Shown here piece after piece: positions 1-7,434 of a DNA stretch of 61,849 nt. A program made the translations under genes and the position numbers. How positions within the stretch are numbered: position 1 is the first letter of the stretch; every line of letters starts with the position of its first letter. Origin of the DNA: Ureibacillus chungkukjangi. Lineage in GTDB: Bacteria > Bacillota > Bacilli > Bacillales_A > Planococcaceae. Location of the stretch: contig NZ_QJTJ01000018.1 in NCBI RefSeq assembly GCF_003217295.1, forward strand, positions 1 to 61,849, read 5' to 3'. A model generated the notes under the pieces. It did not search any database. It was not told the DNA's origin and saw only the letters and a program-made list of their open reading frames with translations.

Positions 1-97
1 TGTTCGAGTCAATTTTCCGGTTGACACTCAAGCATCATACAAGAGGGCTTTTTTTATTTCAAGTCCCCGAAAATCCTTCTAACAGGAATGCTCCTAT

Positions 98-700
98 GTG
101 AAAATGCAGCATGCAAAGCGATACAGCATTTTAGTCGATTATTTACAGGAGAACTACCCAAAGCATGAGTTTGAGATAACACCTAAAATTCTTGAAGAAG
201 GTTACCAGCCTTATGAATATCGAGTTGTTGCCAACGGATACAAATACCGAAATGAATACTATAAAGTTGATTCAGATCATACAGTTACCTTTACCTCTTA
301 TTCTACAATGGACAAAGCAAATAAGGATGAGATTGATCAATTATTGTTTAACTCAGTAGTTATCGAAGCACCTTTCGAGTATCTTGAAAAAGAAGTGAAG
401 GTTGAGGAAATTGCCAATTATGAGGAAGATACTTTTTTAGTACGTTTAGTTCTTATTGAGGGAAACTTCATCTTAGCGAATTATTTAATAAAAAACGGAC
501 AATATTTTTTACAACAATGGAATCTTCCTGGTGAGAATAATACTATTGAAATGGAAGTATCACCATCTGGCAACAAAAATTATTATGTGATGGCGACATT
601 ACCAGGCTTCAATAAAGAACATTGGAAAACGGTAAACCCGATGGCGTCTAAAATTCAGCTTACTGAAGAAATTCCAGCAATATATGTTATTTCGAATTAA
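98..700 (+). CDS. Hypothetical protein, 200 aa
   Basis: An open frame of 200 codons begins at a GTG; an ATG lies two codons later. No strong ribosome binding site precedes either, so the start is uncertain. The protein is acidic and rich in Tyr, Glu and Asn, with no signal peptide or membrane segment. I do not recognise the family. It ends just before a hairpin shared with the convergent pentapeptide-repeat gene. It is probably a real cytoplasmic protein, because the frame is long and the composition looks normal. Confidence 0.6.
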   Translation: MKMQHAKRYSILVDYLQENYPKHEFEITPKILEEGYQPYEYRVVANGYKYRNEYYKVDSDHTVTFTSYSTMDKANKDEIDQLLFNSVVIEAPFEYLEKEVKVEEIANYEEDTFLVRLVLIEGNFILANYLIKNGQYFLQQWNLPGENNTIEMEVSPSGNKNYYVMATLPGFNKEHWKTVNPMASKIQLTEEIPAIYVISN

Positions 701-720
701 ATTAAATTAATTTTAATTGT

Positions 721-757
721 AAAAATGTCCAGTAAACATAACTTACTAGACATTTTT
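721..757. terminator. Bidirectional terminator between convergent genes
   Basis: An inverted repeat of AAATGTC-AGTAA against TTACT-GACATTT has a 7-nt loop, with a U-tract on the plus strand and another on the minus strand. It sits between the stop codons of two convergent genes and can serve both. Confidence 0.8.
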
Positions 758-770
758 GATATTGCTTAAA

Positions 771-1406
771 TCAATCCTTGATAATCAGTCCTAGTAATGA
801 AGCAAATTGAATCGCCTGATTTGATGAAACCTTGCAGCCTCTTAAATTTGAAAGAGAAACATTTAAATCATCAAAAGTAGAAGTGCTTAAATCAATGCCT
901 TTTAGAGAGGTTTCTTCAAAATTAGCACCGTCTAAATGACAGTTTTTAAGCTCGATACTTTTAAGCTTACAATCATAGAAATCCGTATTTTTTAATAAAC
1001 AATTATTAATAATCACTTTATCGAGCTTTGAGTTACCAAACATTGATAGGTTTAAAACTGAATCTTCAAATTGTACATTTCCAAGACTCGATTCTGTAAA
1101 ATTAACGCCTAATAGCTTGCAATCTACAAATCTTACACGATGAATAGAGGACTTACTTAGATTGGCATTAGACAAATCACATTTTTCAAATAAGACATCA
1201 GTCAAATCGATATTTTCAAAATCTGTATTATTGAATCGGCAATTTTTAATAGTCATTTGAGTTAATCTAGCACGATGAACGACTTCATTTTCAAAATTAG
1301 AATGCTGTATCTCGCAATATTCTAACTCTGGATCTTCTTCATGAAAGATATCATGAAAATTTTTAGTTGTTAAATCAGCTGGAATTTTAGGGAAATCAAT
1401 TTTCAT
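771..1406 (-). CDS. Pentapeptide-repeat protein
   Basis: The 211-aa protein is built almost entirely of A(D/N)LXX-type pentapeptide units (for example LSNANL, LDGANF, LLGVNF) from about residue 45 to 185. Such units fold into a right-handed quadrilateral beta-helix. It ends in a short tail (QAIQFASLLG) often seen in this superfamily. Some relatives (Qnr, MfpA, McbG) protect DNA gyrase, but most have no known function and nothing here shows gyrase binding. There is no signal peptide, so it is cytoplasmic. The ATG is preceded by GGTGATCC, a weak to moderate binding site. Confidence 0.85.
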   Translation of the reverse strand: MKIDFPKIPADLTTKNFHDIFHEEDPELEYCEIQHSNFENEVVHRARLTQMTIKNCRFNNTDFENIDLTDVLFEKCDLSNANLSKSSIHRVRFVDCKLLGVNFTESSLGNVQFEDSVLNLSMFGNSKLDKVIINNCLLKNTDFYDCKLKSIELKNCHLDGANFEETSLKGIDLSTSTFDDLNVSLSNLRGCKVSSNQAIQFASLLGLIIKD

Positions 1407-1513
1407 ATAAGGATCACCGCCGTATTTTAGTTTATTAAACTATAACATTTTGTAGATTGACGGCGAAGTGATAAATATGATTACATAAAAACTAAGAAAT
1501 AGGAGGGATTGGT

Positions 1514-1693
1514 TTGGAGTTATTTATGTTCATTATACCAACTGTCTTTTCAATATTATGGTTCTATAATTTAGTCCAGCTAATTGATAAAGTAAAACAG
1601 GGAAAAAGTTATCATAATCAAAAAATATTAGGTTGTGCCTGGAGTGCGGGCTTTACTTTATCAATGGTTTTTTCATTTATGGGTTTACATTAA
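1514..1693 (+). CDS. Small two-helix membrane protein, 59 aa
   Basis: A TTG start follows AGGAGGG (1501-1507) at good spacing and opens a 59-codon frame ending TAA. The product starts MELFMFIIPT and has two hydrophobic stretches (about residues 3-24 and 40-58) separated by a basic loop (KVKQGKSYHN), so it should be a small inner-membrane hairpin. The strong binding site is the main evidence that it is translated. No family is recognised. Confidence 0.6.
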   Translation: MELFMFIIPTVFSILWFYNLVQLIDKVKQGKSYHNQKILGCAWSAGFTLSMVFSFMGLH

Positions 1694-1696
1694 AGT

Positions 1697-1728
1697 AAAA
1701 AGGTATTCGAAGGAAGGGTCGAATACCT
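1697..1728 (-). terminator. Terminator of the coat-protein pair
   Basis: The arms AGGTATTCGA and TCGAATACCT enclose an 8-nt loop. The A-run at 1697-1701 gives a U-tail on the minus strand just after the CotF-like gene. Confidence 0.75.
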
Positions 1729-1737
1729 GACATTTGG

Positions 1738-2031
1738 TCAAAATTGATTATCTGGATGGAGGTTATTTTGCATAAGCTCCTGTACATTAACGATTTGTTC
1801 TTTAGTTGCCAGCTCTGTTTTATACCAGCCTTTTTTGTTCATAATCTCGAAGAGCTGAAATTGATTATTACTAGCATTTTCAAAGCAATGCTCATAAATT
1901 TCACGCAGTTTGGGGTGTGTTGTTTCTAACAGAGTATTGCTGACGCTGCGGCAACGTCCTTTTTCTAGCTCTAAGCATAGCTGTAGCATTTCGCGGTCAG
2001 TTAAACCACGTCCTTCAATATTATTTGGCAT
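1738..2031 (-). CDS. CotF-like spore coat protein
   Basis: The 97-aa protein matches the Coat_F pattern: LTDREMLQLCLELEKG, then a helix with THPKLREIYEHCFENA, then the aromatic FQLFEIMNKKGWY segment. In the family these form a ferritin-like helical bundle lacking metal ligands, associated with the spore coat. It lies directly downstream of a second small helical protein, probably in one transcript, with a minus-strand terminator after it. AAAGGGTG precedes the ATG. The family call is firm, but the precise coat role is not known. Confidence 0.8.
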   Translation of the reverse strand: MPNNIEGRGLTDREMLQLCLELEKGRCRSVSNTLLETTHPKLREIYEHCFENASNNQFQLFEIMNKKGWYKTELATKEQIVNVQELMQNNLHPDNQF

Positions 2032-2048
2032 TTAATTCACCCTTTACG

Positions 2049-2255
2049 TTATTGAATATTCTTTGTTCTGTTGAAGTATTGGGAAAGCTCAACGATTTTT
2101 AGCTGATGCTTTTCTGCCATTTCTTCAAGGGACTTCTTTAGCTCCTGGTCGTCACATTGCGCAGCACACCAATTCATTGTTTTTGCGGTAATTTCTTCTG
2201 CGCGAATTTCATCTTCAATAAATGCCAGTTCCTTAAGCGTAAGTTCGGTCATCAT
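2049..2255 (-). CDS. Small ferritin-like helical protein (coat-associated)
   Basis: The frame is open further upstream, but CGGAGGTGAA lies immediately before the ATG at 2255, so a 68-aa product (MMTELTLKELAFIEDE...) is favoured. It is predicted all-helical, with two amphipathic helices carrying EEITAKTMNWCAAQC and LEEMAEKHQLKIVEL, like one half of a ferritin-type bundle. Such short proteins often sit beside CotF-type genes, and here the CotF-like gene follows 17 bp downstream. It may pair with that product to complete a four-helix bundle, which is inference. Confidence 0.65.
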   Translation of the reverse strand: MMTELTLKELAFIEDEIRAEEITAKTMNWCAAQCDDQELKKSLEEMAEKHQLKIVELSQYFNRTKNIQ

Positions 2256-2344
2256 TTCACCTCCGAACAATTTATTTATGAAGTTAGTATTGTTTGGAGA
2301 AAGCAATTTTATCCATCTTAGATTTTTAAAGAAGGGGAATGTAT

Positions 2345-2896
2345 ATGATTTTTAATAATCAAAATAAAACTATTTCTACCAATCGATTAATACTACGGCT
2401 TTTCCAAAAATCAGATGCTATAACAGTTGCCAAATTGTGCAATAACTATAATATTTATAAAAGTACCTTATATCTGCCATATCCATATGAGGAAGCAGAT
2501 GCTTTAGGTTGGATTGAGCAGCATCTGGAGAATTTTAACGCGAATCGATTATATGAGCTTGCGATAACAGATAAAAAAAGTGGTGAATTATATGGAGCCA
2601 TAGGACTTTCTAATAATGAAACCTTCCAGCAAGGAGAGCTTGCCTACTGGGTTGGGGAAGAGTACTGGGGAAAGGGCTATGCAACAGAAGCCGCCCAAGC
2701 AATGGTGGAATTTGCTTTTGAAATAAAGAATTATCACAAGGTTTTTGCTCGATACTTTGGTTCTAATCCTGCTTCAGGTAAAGTTATGGAGAAAATAGGC
2801 ATGAAAAAAGAAGGAATCCTCATCGACCAAATCAAAAAAGATGGTCATTTCGAAGACTTAGTATATTACGGAATTGTAAAATATGAAAGTAAATAA
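2345..2896 (+). CDS. GNAT N-acetyltransferase (RimJ/RimL type)
   Basis: The protein has about 183 aa. It starts with the ISTNRLILRLF strand of RimJ/L-type acetyltransferases. It has the acetyl-CoA binding region YWGKGYATEAAQAMVEFAF (motif Q/RxxGxA-like) and the C-terminal NPASGKVMEKIGMKKEG block typical of the family. The usual role is N-terminal or small-molecule acetylation; the substrate cannot be read from sequence. GAAGGGGA lies too close to the ATG at 2339, so the ATG at 2345 is preferred. A terminator follows. Confidence 0.85.
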   Translation: MIFNNQNKTISTNRLILRLFQKSDAITVAKLCNNYNIYKSTLYLPYPYEEADALGWIEQHLENFNANRLYELAITDKKSGELYGAIGLSNNETFQQGELAYWVGEEYWGKGYATEAAQAMVEFAFEIKNYHKVFARYFGSNPASGKVMEKIGMKKEGILIDQIKKDGHFEDLVYYGIVKYESK

Positions 2897-2907
2897 AGGG
2901 AAGGTAA

Positions 2908-2948
2908 AAGTGTTGATCCTAGAGAAAGGATGGACGCTTTTTTTTTTC
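2908..2948 (+). terminator. Terminator after the acetyltransferase
   Basis: AAGTGTTGATCCT pairs with AGGATGGACGCTT (with G-U pairs and one mismatch) and is followed by a run of at least ten T. Confidence 0.7.
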
Positions 2949-2964
2949 TGAATTAAGGGAAGGA

Positions 2965-4108
2965 TGCAAAATAGAACCGATATCACGACCTTTCGAGAGG
3001 AACCATGCTTCTGAAGGTAGTATAGCCGGGGATATTGCGACAAGATGAGAGGAAATTTGCTTTGAAAGGTATCAAAGCCGAGGAGATTGCGACGAAGCAA
3101 GAGGTAGTTTGCTTTGAAAAGTAGCAAAGTGGGAGTTATTACGCCGATCCAAGAGGACACCTGCTTCAGAAGGTAGCAAAGCCAGTGTTATTACGACGAA
3201 GCAAGAGGAAACCCGCTCCAAAAGGTAGCAAAGCAAGCGTTATTACGACGATGTAAGAGTTAGTTCGATTAGAAAAGTAGCAAAGCGGGAGATATTACGC
3301 CGATCCAAGAGGACACCTGCTTCAGAAGGTAGCAAAGCTGGCATTAATATGACGAAGTATCAGGAAACCCGCTCCAAAAGGTAGCAAAACCAGCGTTATT
3401 ACGACGATGTAAGAGTTATTTTGATTTGAAAAGTAGCAAAGCGGGAGATATTACGACGATCCAAGAGGACCCCTGCTTCAGAAGGTAGCAAAGCTGGCAT
3501 TAATACGACGAAGTATCAGGAAACCCGCTCCAGAAGGTAGCAAAGCCAGTGTTATTACGACGATGTAAGAGTTAGTTCGATTAGAAAAGTAGCAAAGCGG
3601 GAGATATTACGACGATCCAAGAGGACACCTGCTTCAGAAGGTAGCAAAGCCAGTGTTATTACGACGATGTAAGAGTTAGTTCGATTAGAAAAGTAGCAAA
3701 GCGGGAGATATTACGACGATCCAAGAGGACACCTGCTTCAGAAGGTAGCAAAGCCAGTGTTATTACGACGATGTAAGAGTTAGTTCGATTAGAAAAGTAG
3801 CAAAGCGGGAGATATTACGACGATCCAAGAGGACACCTGCTTCAGCAGGTAGCAAAGCTGGCATTAATACGACGAAGTATCAGGAAACCCGCTCCAAAAG
3901 GTAGCAAAACCAGCGTTATTACGACGATGTAAGAGTTATTTTGATTTGAAAAGTAGCAAAGCGGGAGATATTACGACGATCCAAGAGGACACCTGCTTCA
4001 GAAGGTAGCAAAGCCAATGTTATTACGACGAAGCAATAAGAACCCCGCTCCAAAAGCTATCAAAGTCAACATGATTACGACAAACCAAAAGTAAACTCAC
4101 TCCACTGG
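2965..4108. repeat. Array of 22 contiguous 52-bp repeats with higher-order AB/ABC structure
   Basis: The landmark GTAGCAAAG recurs every 52 bp exactly (3121, 3173, 3225, 3277, 3329 and so on to 4005). Degenerate units sit at 2965, 3017, 3069 and 4057. There is no spacer between units. Three subtypes share TATTACGACGA and differ downstream: A has GATGTAAGAGTTA, B has GATCCAAGAGGACACC, C has GAAGTATCAGGAAACCCGC. From unit 4 the order reads B' C' A B C A B C A B A B A B C A B C'. The AB block of 104 bp at 3537-3848 is present three times nearly unchanged. Because 52 is not a multiple of 3 and each unit carries TAG, the array is not coding. The end units are the most diverged, as expected if copies are gained internally. 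The remaining 4109-4286 is AT-rich and pyrimidine-rich, without a recognisable element apart from the next gene's binding site. Confidence 0.95.
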
Positions 4109-4286
4109 GGATTAATAACGCTCGCCACGTCCACTCCCATCCCAATTCAAATCTCTAACACTCAATCCTTCATCACTATCAAACACACCAATTAACTTCT
4201 ACTAACAACTCTAGTCCCTATCTAAAAAATGCATAAACTTTTTTTCATCGCTCATAATAAATAGGATTTTAAGGAGGGAGTTTTTG

Positions 4287-5651
4287 ATGGAAATACCAGC
4301 ACGTGCAGGAGGGAAAAGTGAAAAGAGCGGTGGAGGAAAGTTGAAATGGTGGCAACTCTCCCTGATTGGTGTTGGCTGTACCATTGGAACTGGTTACTTT
4401 CTTGGTTCGGGTATAGGTATTTCAAAAACAGGTCCTTCCATTGTCATCTCATTTATACTTGCCGGCATTACAGCCATGATTGTTTCAGAGCAGCTTGGAA
4501 AAATGTTTATCCAGGACCCACAAAAAGGGTCATTTCGTTCCTATACTAAAAAAGCTTTTGGAAGATGGGCAGGGTTTAGTAGTGGTTGGGTATATTGGTT
4601 CTCCGAAATGCTTATTTCCGGGAGTCAATTGACCGCACTTTCTATATTAACTCGCTTCTGGTTCCCCAATATACCGATTTGGATACTTGCATCAATTTAC
4701 GCAACACTTGGAATAATTGTCGTTCTTATCGGAACAAAAGGCTTTGAACGAACCGAAAACTTATTCGCAGTAATGAAAGTGGCCGCTATTTTTATGTTTA
4801 TCATCTTAGCGATTTTAGTATTATTTGGATTTTTCGGCGGAAATCGAGATGATTTTGATATACCTAATACAGCAAATGAGTTCTTTGCTGAAGGTATGAT
4901 CGGCTTATGGTCATCCCTTATATTTGGTTTTTATGCTTTTGGTGGTATAGAAATCATGGGGATACTCTCAGTTAGGCTCCAACAGAAAACAGAGGTTATC
5001 AAGTCTACTACTGTTATGCTGATTATCTTAACGTCAATTTATATAATCTCAATAATATTAGCTTCAGGCTTAGTTGCCTATGATGAATTTAATGCAGAGG
5101 AAAGTCCCTTTGTCATTTCCTTGGCAGAGTATAATTTAGCATTTTTCCCCTATGTCTTTAATGCAGGTGTTATTATAGCGGGCTTCTCAACAATGGCAGC
5201 ATCACTTTTTGCTGTAACAAGCATGCTCGTTACAATGTCTGAGGAAGGGGATGCGCCAAAGGTATTTTCTAAAAAAAGTAAATTAAAGGTACCACCTTTT
5301 GCATTAGCATTAACCATTTCTGTGTTAGTTATTTCTATAATCGTCTCACGCATTGTACCAGATCGAGTTTACGAATATATCACAACTGCTGCAGGGTTAA
5401 TGCTTATATACAATTGGTTTTTCATACTTATTTCTTTTCCTAAGCTTATAAAAGCGACAAAGTTTGATCATGTAAAGCGATTTTTAGCCATGCTCCTTAT
5501 ACTACTTGCAGTAAGTGGAACCTTGGTAGATAAAGCAAATCGTATGGGCTTTTTTGTAAGTGTAATTTTCATAGTACTTGTTATAGTTGTTATTTTATTT
5601 ATGAGAAAAGGGAAGAAAAAGAACAAGAATGAGCTGCCTCGTGGAATTTAG
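4287..5651 (+). CDS. APC-family amino-acid permease
   Basis: The ~454-aa protein has about 12 hydrophobic segments. Near the start it carries LSLIGVGCTIGTGYFLGSG, the helix-1 break (GxGxxxGTGxF) that binds the substrate alpha-amino and carboxyl groups in amino acid-polyamine-organocation carriers. Its length matches the family. It should import an amino acid with a proton across the cytoplasmic membrane; the substrate is not evident. AAGGAGGG (4271-4278) sits 8 nt before the ATG at 4287; a TTG one codon upstream is less likely. It stands alone, converging on the LysE-type gene. Confidence 0.85.
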   Translation: MEIPARAGGKSEKSGGGKLKWWQLSLIGVGCTIGTGYFLGSGIGISKTGPSIVISFILAGITAMIVSEQLGKMFIQDPQKGSFRSYTKKAFGRWAGFSSGWVYWFSEMLISGSQLTALSILTRFWFPNIPIWILASIYATLGIIVVLIGTKGFERTENLFAVMKVAAIFMFIILAILVLFGFFGGNRDDFDIPNTANEFFAEGMIGLWSSLIFGFYAFGGIEIMGILSVRLQQKTEVIKSTTVMLIILTSIYIISIILASGLVAYDEFNAEESPFVISLAEYNLAFFPYVFNAGVIIAGFSTMAASLFAVTSMLVTMSEEGDAPKVFSKKSKLKVPPFALALTISVLVISIIVSRIVPDRVYEYITTAAGLMLIYNWFFILISFPKLIKATKFDHVKRFLAMLLILLAVSGTLVDKANRMGFFVSVIFIVLVIVVILFMRKGKKKNKNELPRGI

Positions 5652-5680
5652 CAGACATTCAGAAAGCAAAATTAAGTATG

Positions 5681-6307
5681 TTAGAAAAACAATAATTTAA
5701 TGGCTTGTACACCAAAATATAACCCGAAGCCAATAAGGGACAGGCCTGAAATTGCCGAAATCAAACCTAGAAGCTTTGCTGTTAAAACCTTTCTGAAGCT
5801 ACTTGAAATAAAAGCCATAGTAACATCCCATATAAATAACCCAACGAAAATTGCAAGGCTATATAAAATCACATGGTCAAGATCGTAGGTAGTAACGGTT
5901 TTGGCCAATACTGAACCAAAGATACCTAACCAGAACATCATCGATAATGGATTAGTAATAGAAAGTAAAAAACCGTAGAAAAATGATTTTTTAAGTGAAT
6001 CGTTTTTCATCTTATTCATCTTGATTTCTTTTTTTGCGTTGATAATGCTATCTACGCCGGTGTAAATCAGTACAAAACAACCGAATGACCAAAGTAATGT
6101 TTGCATAAATGGAGTTTCAAGAAAATGAAAAACACCCAAATATACTATGGCCATATAAATAGCGTCAGCTAACATTGCACCTAAACCGACTAGCCAAGCA
6201 TGTCCGAATCCACCATAAATTCCTTTCGTAATTTGAGCTGCGTTTACAGGACCTATTGGAGCTGCAAGCGAAATCCCTAGTATGACATATCCGAAAAAAG
6301 CACTCAT
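5681..6307 (-). CDS. LysE/RhtB-family exporter
   Basis: The 208-aa protein has about six membrane segments. It opens with the LysE family signature: GISLAAPIGPVNAAQITKG, then GLGAMLADAIYM. A hydrophilic loop of Lys and Asn follows near residue 100, then NPLSMMFWLGIFG. The family exports amino acids or small metabolites by proton antiport. It is a single gene divergent from the next, with AAGGAG-type spacing before the ATG. The substrate is unknown. Confidence 0.88.
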   Translation of the reverse strand: MSAFFGYVILGISLAAPIGPVNAAQITKGIYGGFGHAWLVGLGAMLADAIYMAIVYLGVFHFLETPFMQTLLWSFGCFVLIYTGVDSIINAKKEIKMNKMKNDSLKKSFFYGFLLSITNPLSMMFWLGIFGSVLAKTVTTYDLDHVILYSLAIFVGLFIWDVTMAFISSSFRKVLTAKLLGLISAISGLSLIGFGLYFGVQAIKLLFF

Positions 6308-6422
6308 TTCAAAACTCCTTTAGTAACTAAAAATGGTTTGTACCATCTTATTCGTTATGGAGCAGAAGTAGGACAACTATTAATGCTTATTAAATTCTAA
6401 ATACATTCAAGGAGTAGAAACA

Positions 6423-6770
6423 ATGTCTGTTCATGTATATCAAACCTTTGAAATTAAACAAGATAAATTTAAAGAGGCAATCGAGAATTTACAGGAAATC
6501 AAAAAATATCGAAATGATTCTTATGATCATGAGGTAGAAGTGCTAATTCCTATTACGGGATACGATTATACTTACGCCATTATGGCAACTTACGATGGAC
6601 TAGCCGAGATGGAATTTCAGGATAGAAAAATGTTTGATGATGATGAATATTTAAAACTAGTCGGAAAATTGTTCCTTGAGCATGTTGTTCAAGGAACAAT
6701 GGTTACTCAGATTTATCGTGGAATCAATAAGAAGGTGTCTAGTAAGGATGAGAAAAAAAGTGAAGAATGA
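6423..6770 (+). CDS. Hypothetical protein, possible dimeric alpha/beta-barrel fold
   Basis: The 115-aa protein is soluble and acidic, preceded by AAGGAG. The pattern of a beta strand (VHVYQTFEI), a helix (KFKEAIENLQEIKKY) and later strands ending GTMVTQIYRGI is reminiscent of NIPSNAP/Dabb-like dimeric barrels, but no catalytic motif is visible. The C-terminal tail is highly charged (KKVSSKDEKKSEE). I give no function. Confidence 0.6.
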   Translation: MSVHVYQTFEIKQDKFKEAIENLQEIKKYRNDSYDHEVEVLIPITGYDYTYAIMATYDGLAEMEFQDRKMFDDDEYLKLVGKLFLEHVVQGTMVTQIYRGINKKVSSKDEKKSEE

Positions 6771-6833
6771 TTAAAATTAAAACGCATAAATAAAGCGATT
6801 TTACTCAAAATAAAAAGACGGAGGTGAGTGACA

Positions 6834-7013
6834 ATGGAAAAAAGAAACTACAATAATAATCGTCATCAACAAAACCAAAACAACAATCGTGAAGAGTTCG
6901 CGGAGGATTTAGACTTCAACCGCAACCAAGAGGAATTTGCTGATGAAGCAAGCTTCAACAACCGCAACCGTAATAACCAAAACCAAAACGACGACAACTG
7001 TGAAGGTTGTTAA
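6834..7013 (+). CDS. Gamma-type SASP-like Asn/Gln-rich protein
   Basis: GGAGGTGAG lies 6-8 nt before the ATG at 6834 and gives a 59-aa protein made largely of Asn, Gln, Arg, Asp and Glu. It has two imperfect repeats, each starting EEFA (EEFAEDLDFNRNQ and EEFADEASFNNRNRN). Gamma-type small acid-soluble spore proteins (SspE family) carry TEFASE repeats cut by the germination protease GPR, and the EFAED/EFADE sites resemble these. Unlike SspE it ends in a Cys pair (NCEGC). It is probably a spore-core nitrogen-reserve protein. A strong terminator follows, so it is monocistronic. Confidence 0.6.
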   Translation: MEKRNYNNNRHQQNQNNNREEFAEDLDFNRNQEEFADEASFNNRNRNNQNQNDDNCEGC

Positions 7014-7060
7014 TTAAAAACCAAAAATGAATTTAACTCTGAACTAAGTTTGGCCTAAAA

Positions 7061-7098
7061 AGAGCGTTTATTCCGATAATAGGAATAAGCGCTCTTTT
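7061..7098 (+). terminator. Strong terminator after the SASP-like gene
   Basis: AGAGCGTTTATTCC pairs with GGAATAAGCGCTCT around a short loop, followed by T4. Confidence 0.85.
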
Positions 7099-7139
7099 AA
7101 TGTGTTATTTAAGAAAAAAATAAAATGGTTAGCTATTTA

Positions 7140-7302
7140 TGTCAATCCTGTATTATACTATCGAAGAGAGGAATTTTGCATTCTGAATCAATATATAGTC
7201 TGAAGGCATATTAAATGCTTGGACGTCTAATTTAGATATAGTTAAAGTTGAGCTCTTATTTAAATGTACAATGCTTAGAGAGTAGGCATTTGTACATTTT
7301 TT
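7140..7302 (+). promoter_or_regulatory. Long leader with mini-ORF and terminator hairpin upstream of drug exporter
   Basis: No normal gene lies between 7099 and 7434. A sigma-A-like -10 (TATACT, near 7154) opens a leader. A six-codon ORF MLGRLI (7215-7235) is preceded by GAAGG. Then AAATGTACA-ATGC pairs with GCATTTGTACATTT (7262-7300), followed by T6. A terminator placed 130 nt before the exporter start, with no gene ahead of it, suggests transcription attenuation, possibly coupled to translation of the mini-ORF. The hairpin is directly visible; regulation is inferred. Confidence 0.5.
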
Positions 7303-7434
7303 ATGTGTATGAAGGGATTTTTATAAAAATCGATTTTCTTTTGTTGGGGGAATGAAAGGATGATTTTTTAATCAAAACATACGCAGGTATAAAAAAAGGC
7401 TTTAGAGAGAATTTAAAAGAAAGTGAGTATTATT

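Noticed and set aside
1-40. TTCGAGT-like T-loop suggesting the 3' end of a tRNA
   Set aside because: Only the loop and part of one arm fit; there is no clear acceptor 3' strand with CCA, and the upstream part is outside the window.
2858-3160. 100-aa minus-strand frame across the repeat start
   Set aside because: It overlaps the acetyltransferase end, its terminator and the repeat array, has no binding site, and its composition looks like repeat translation.
2965-4108. CRISPR array
   Set aside because: The 52-bp units are contiguous with no unique spacers, and no cas genes are present.
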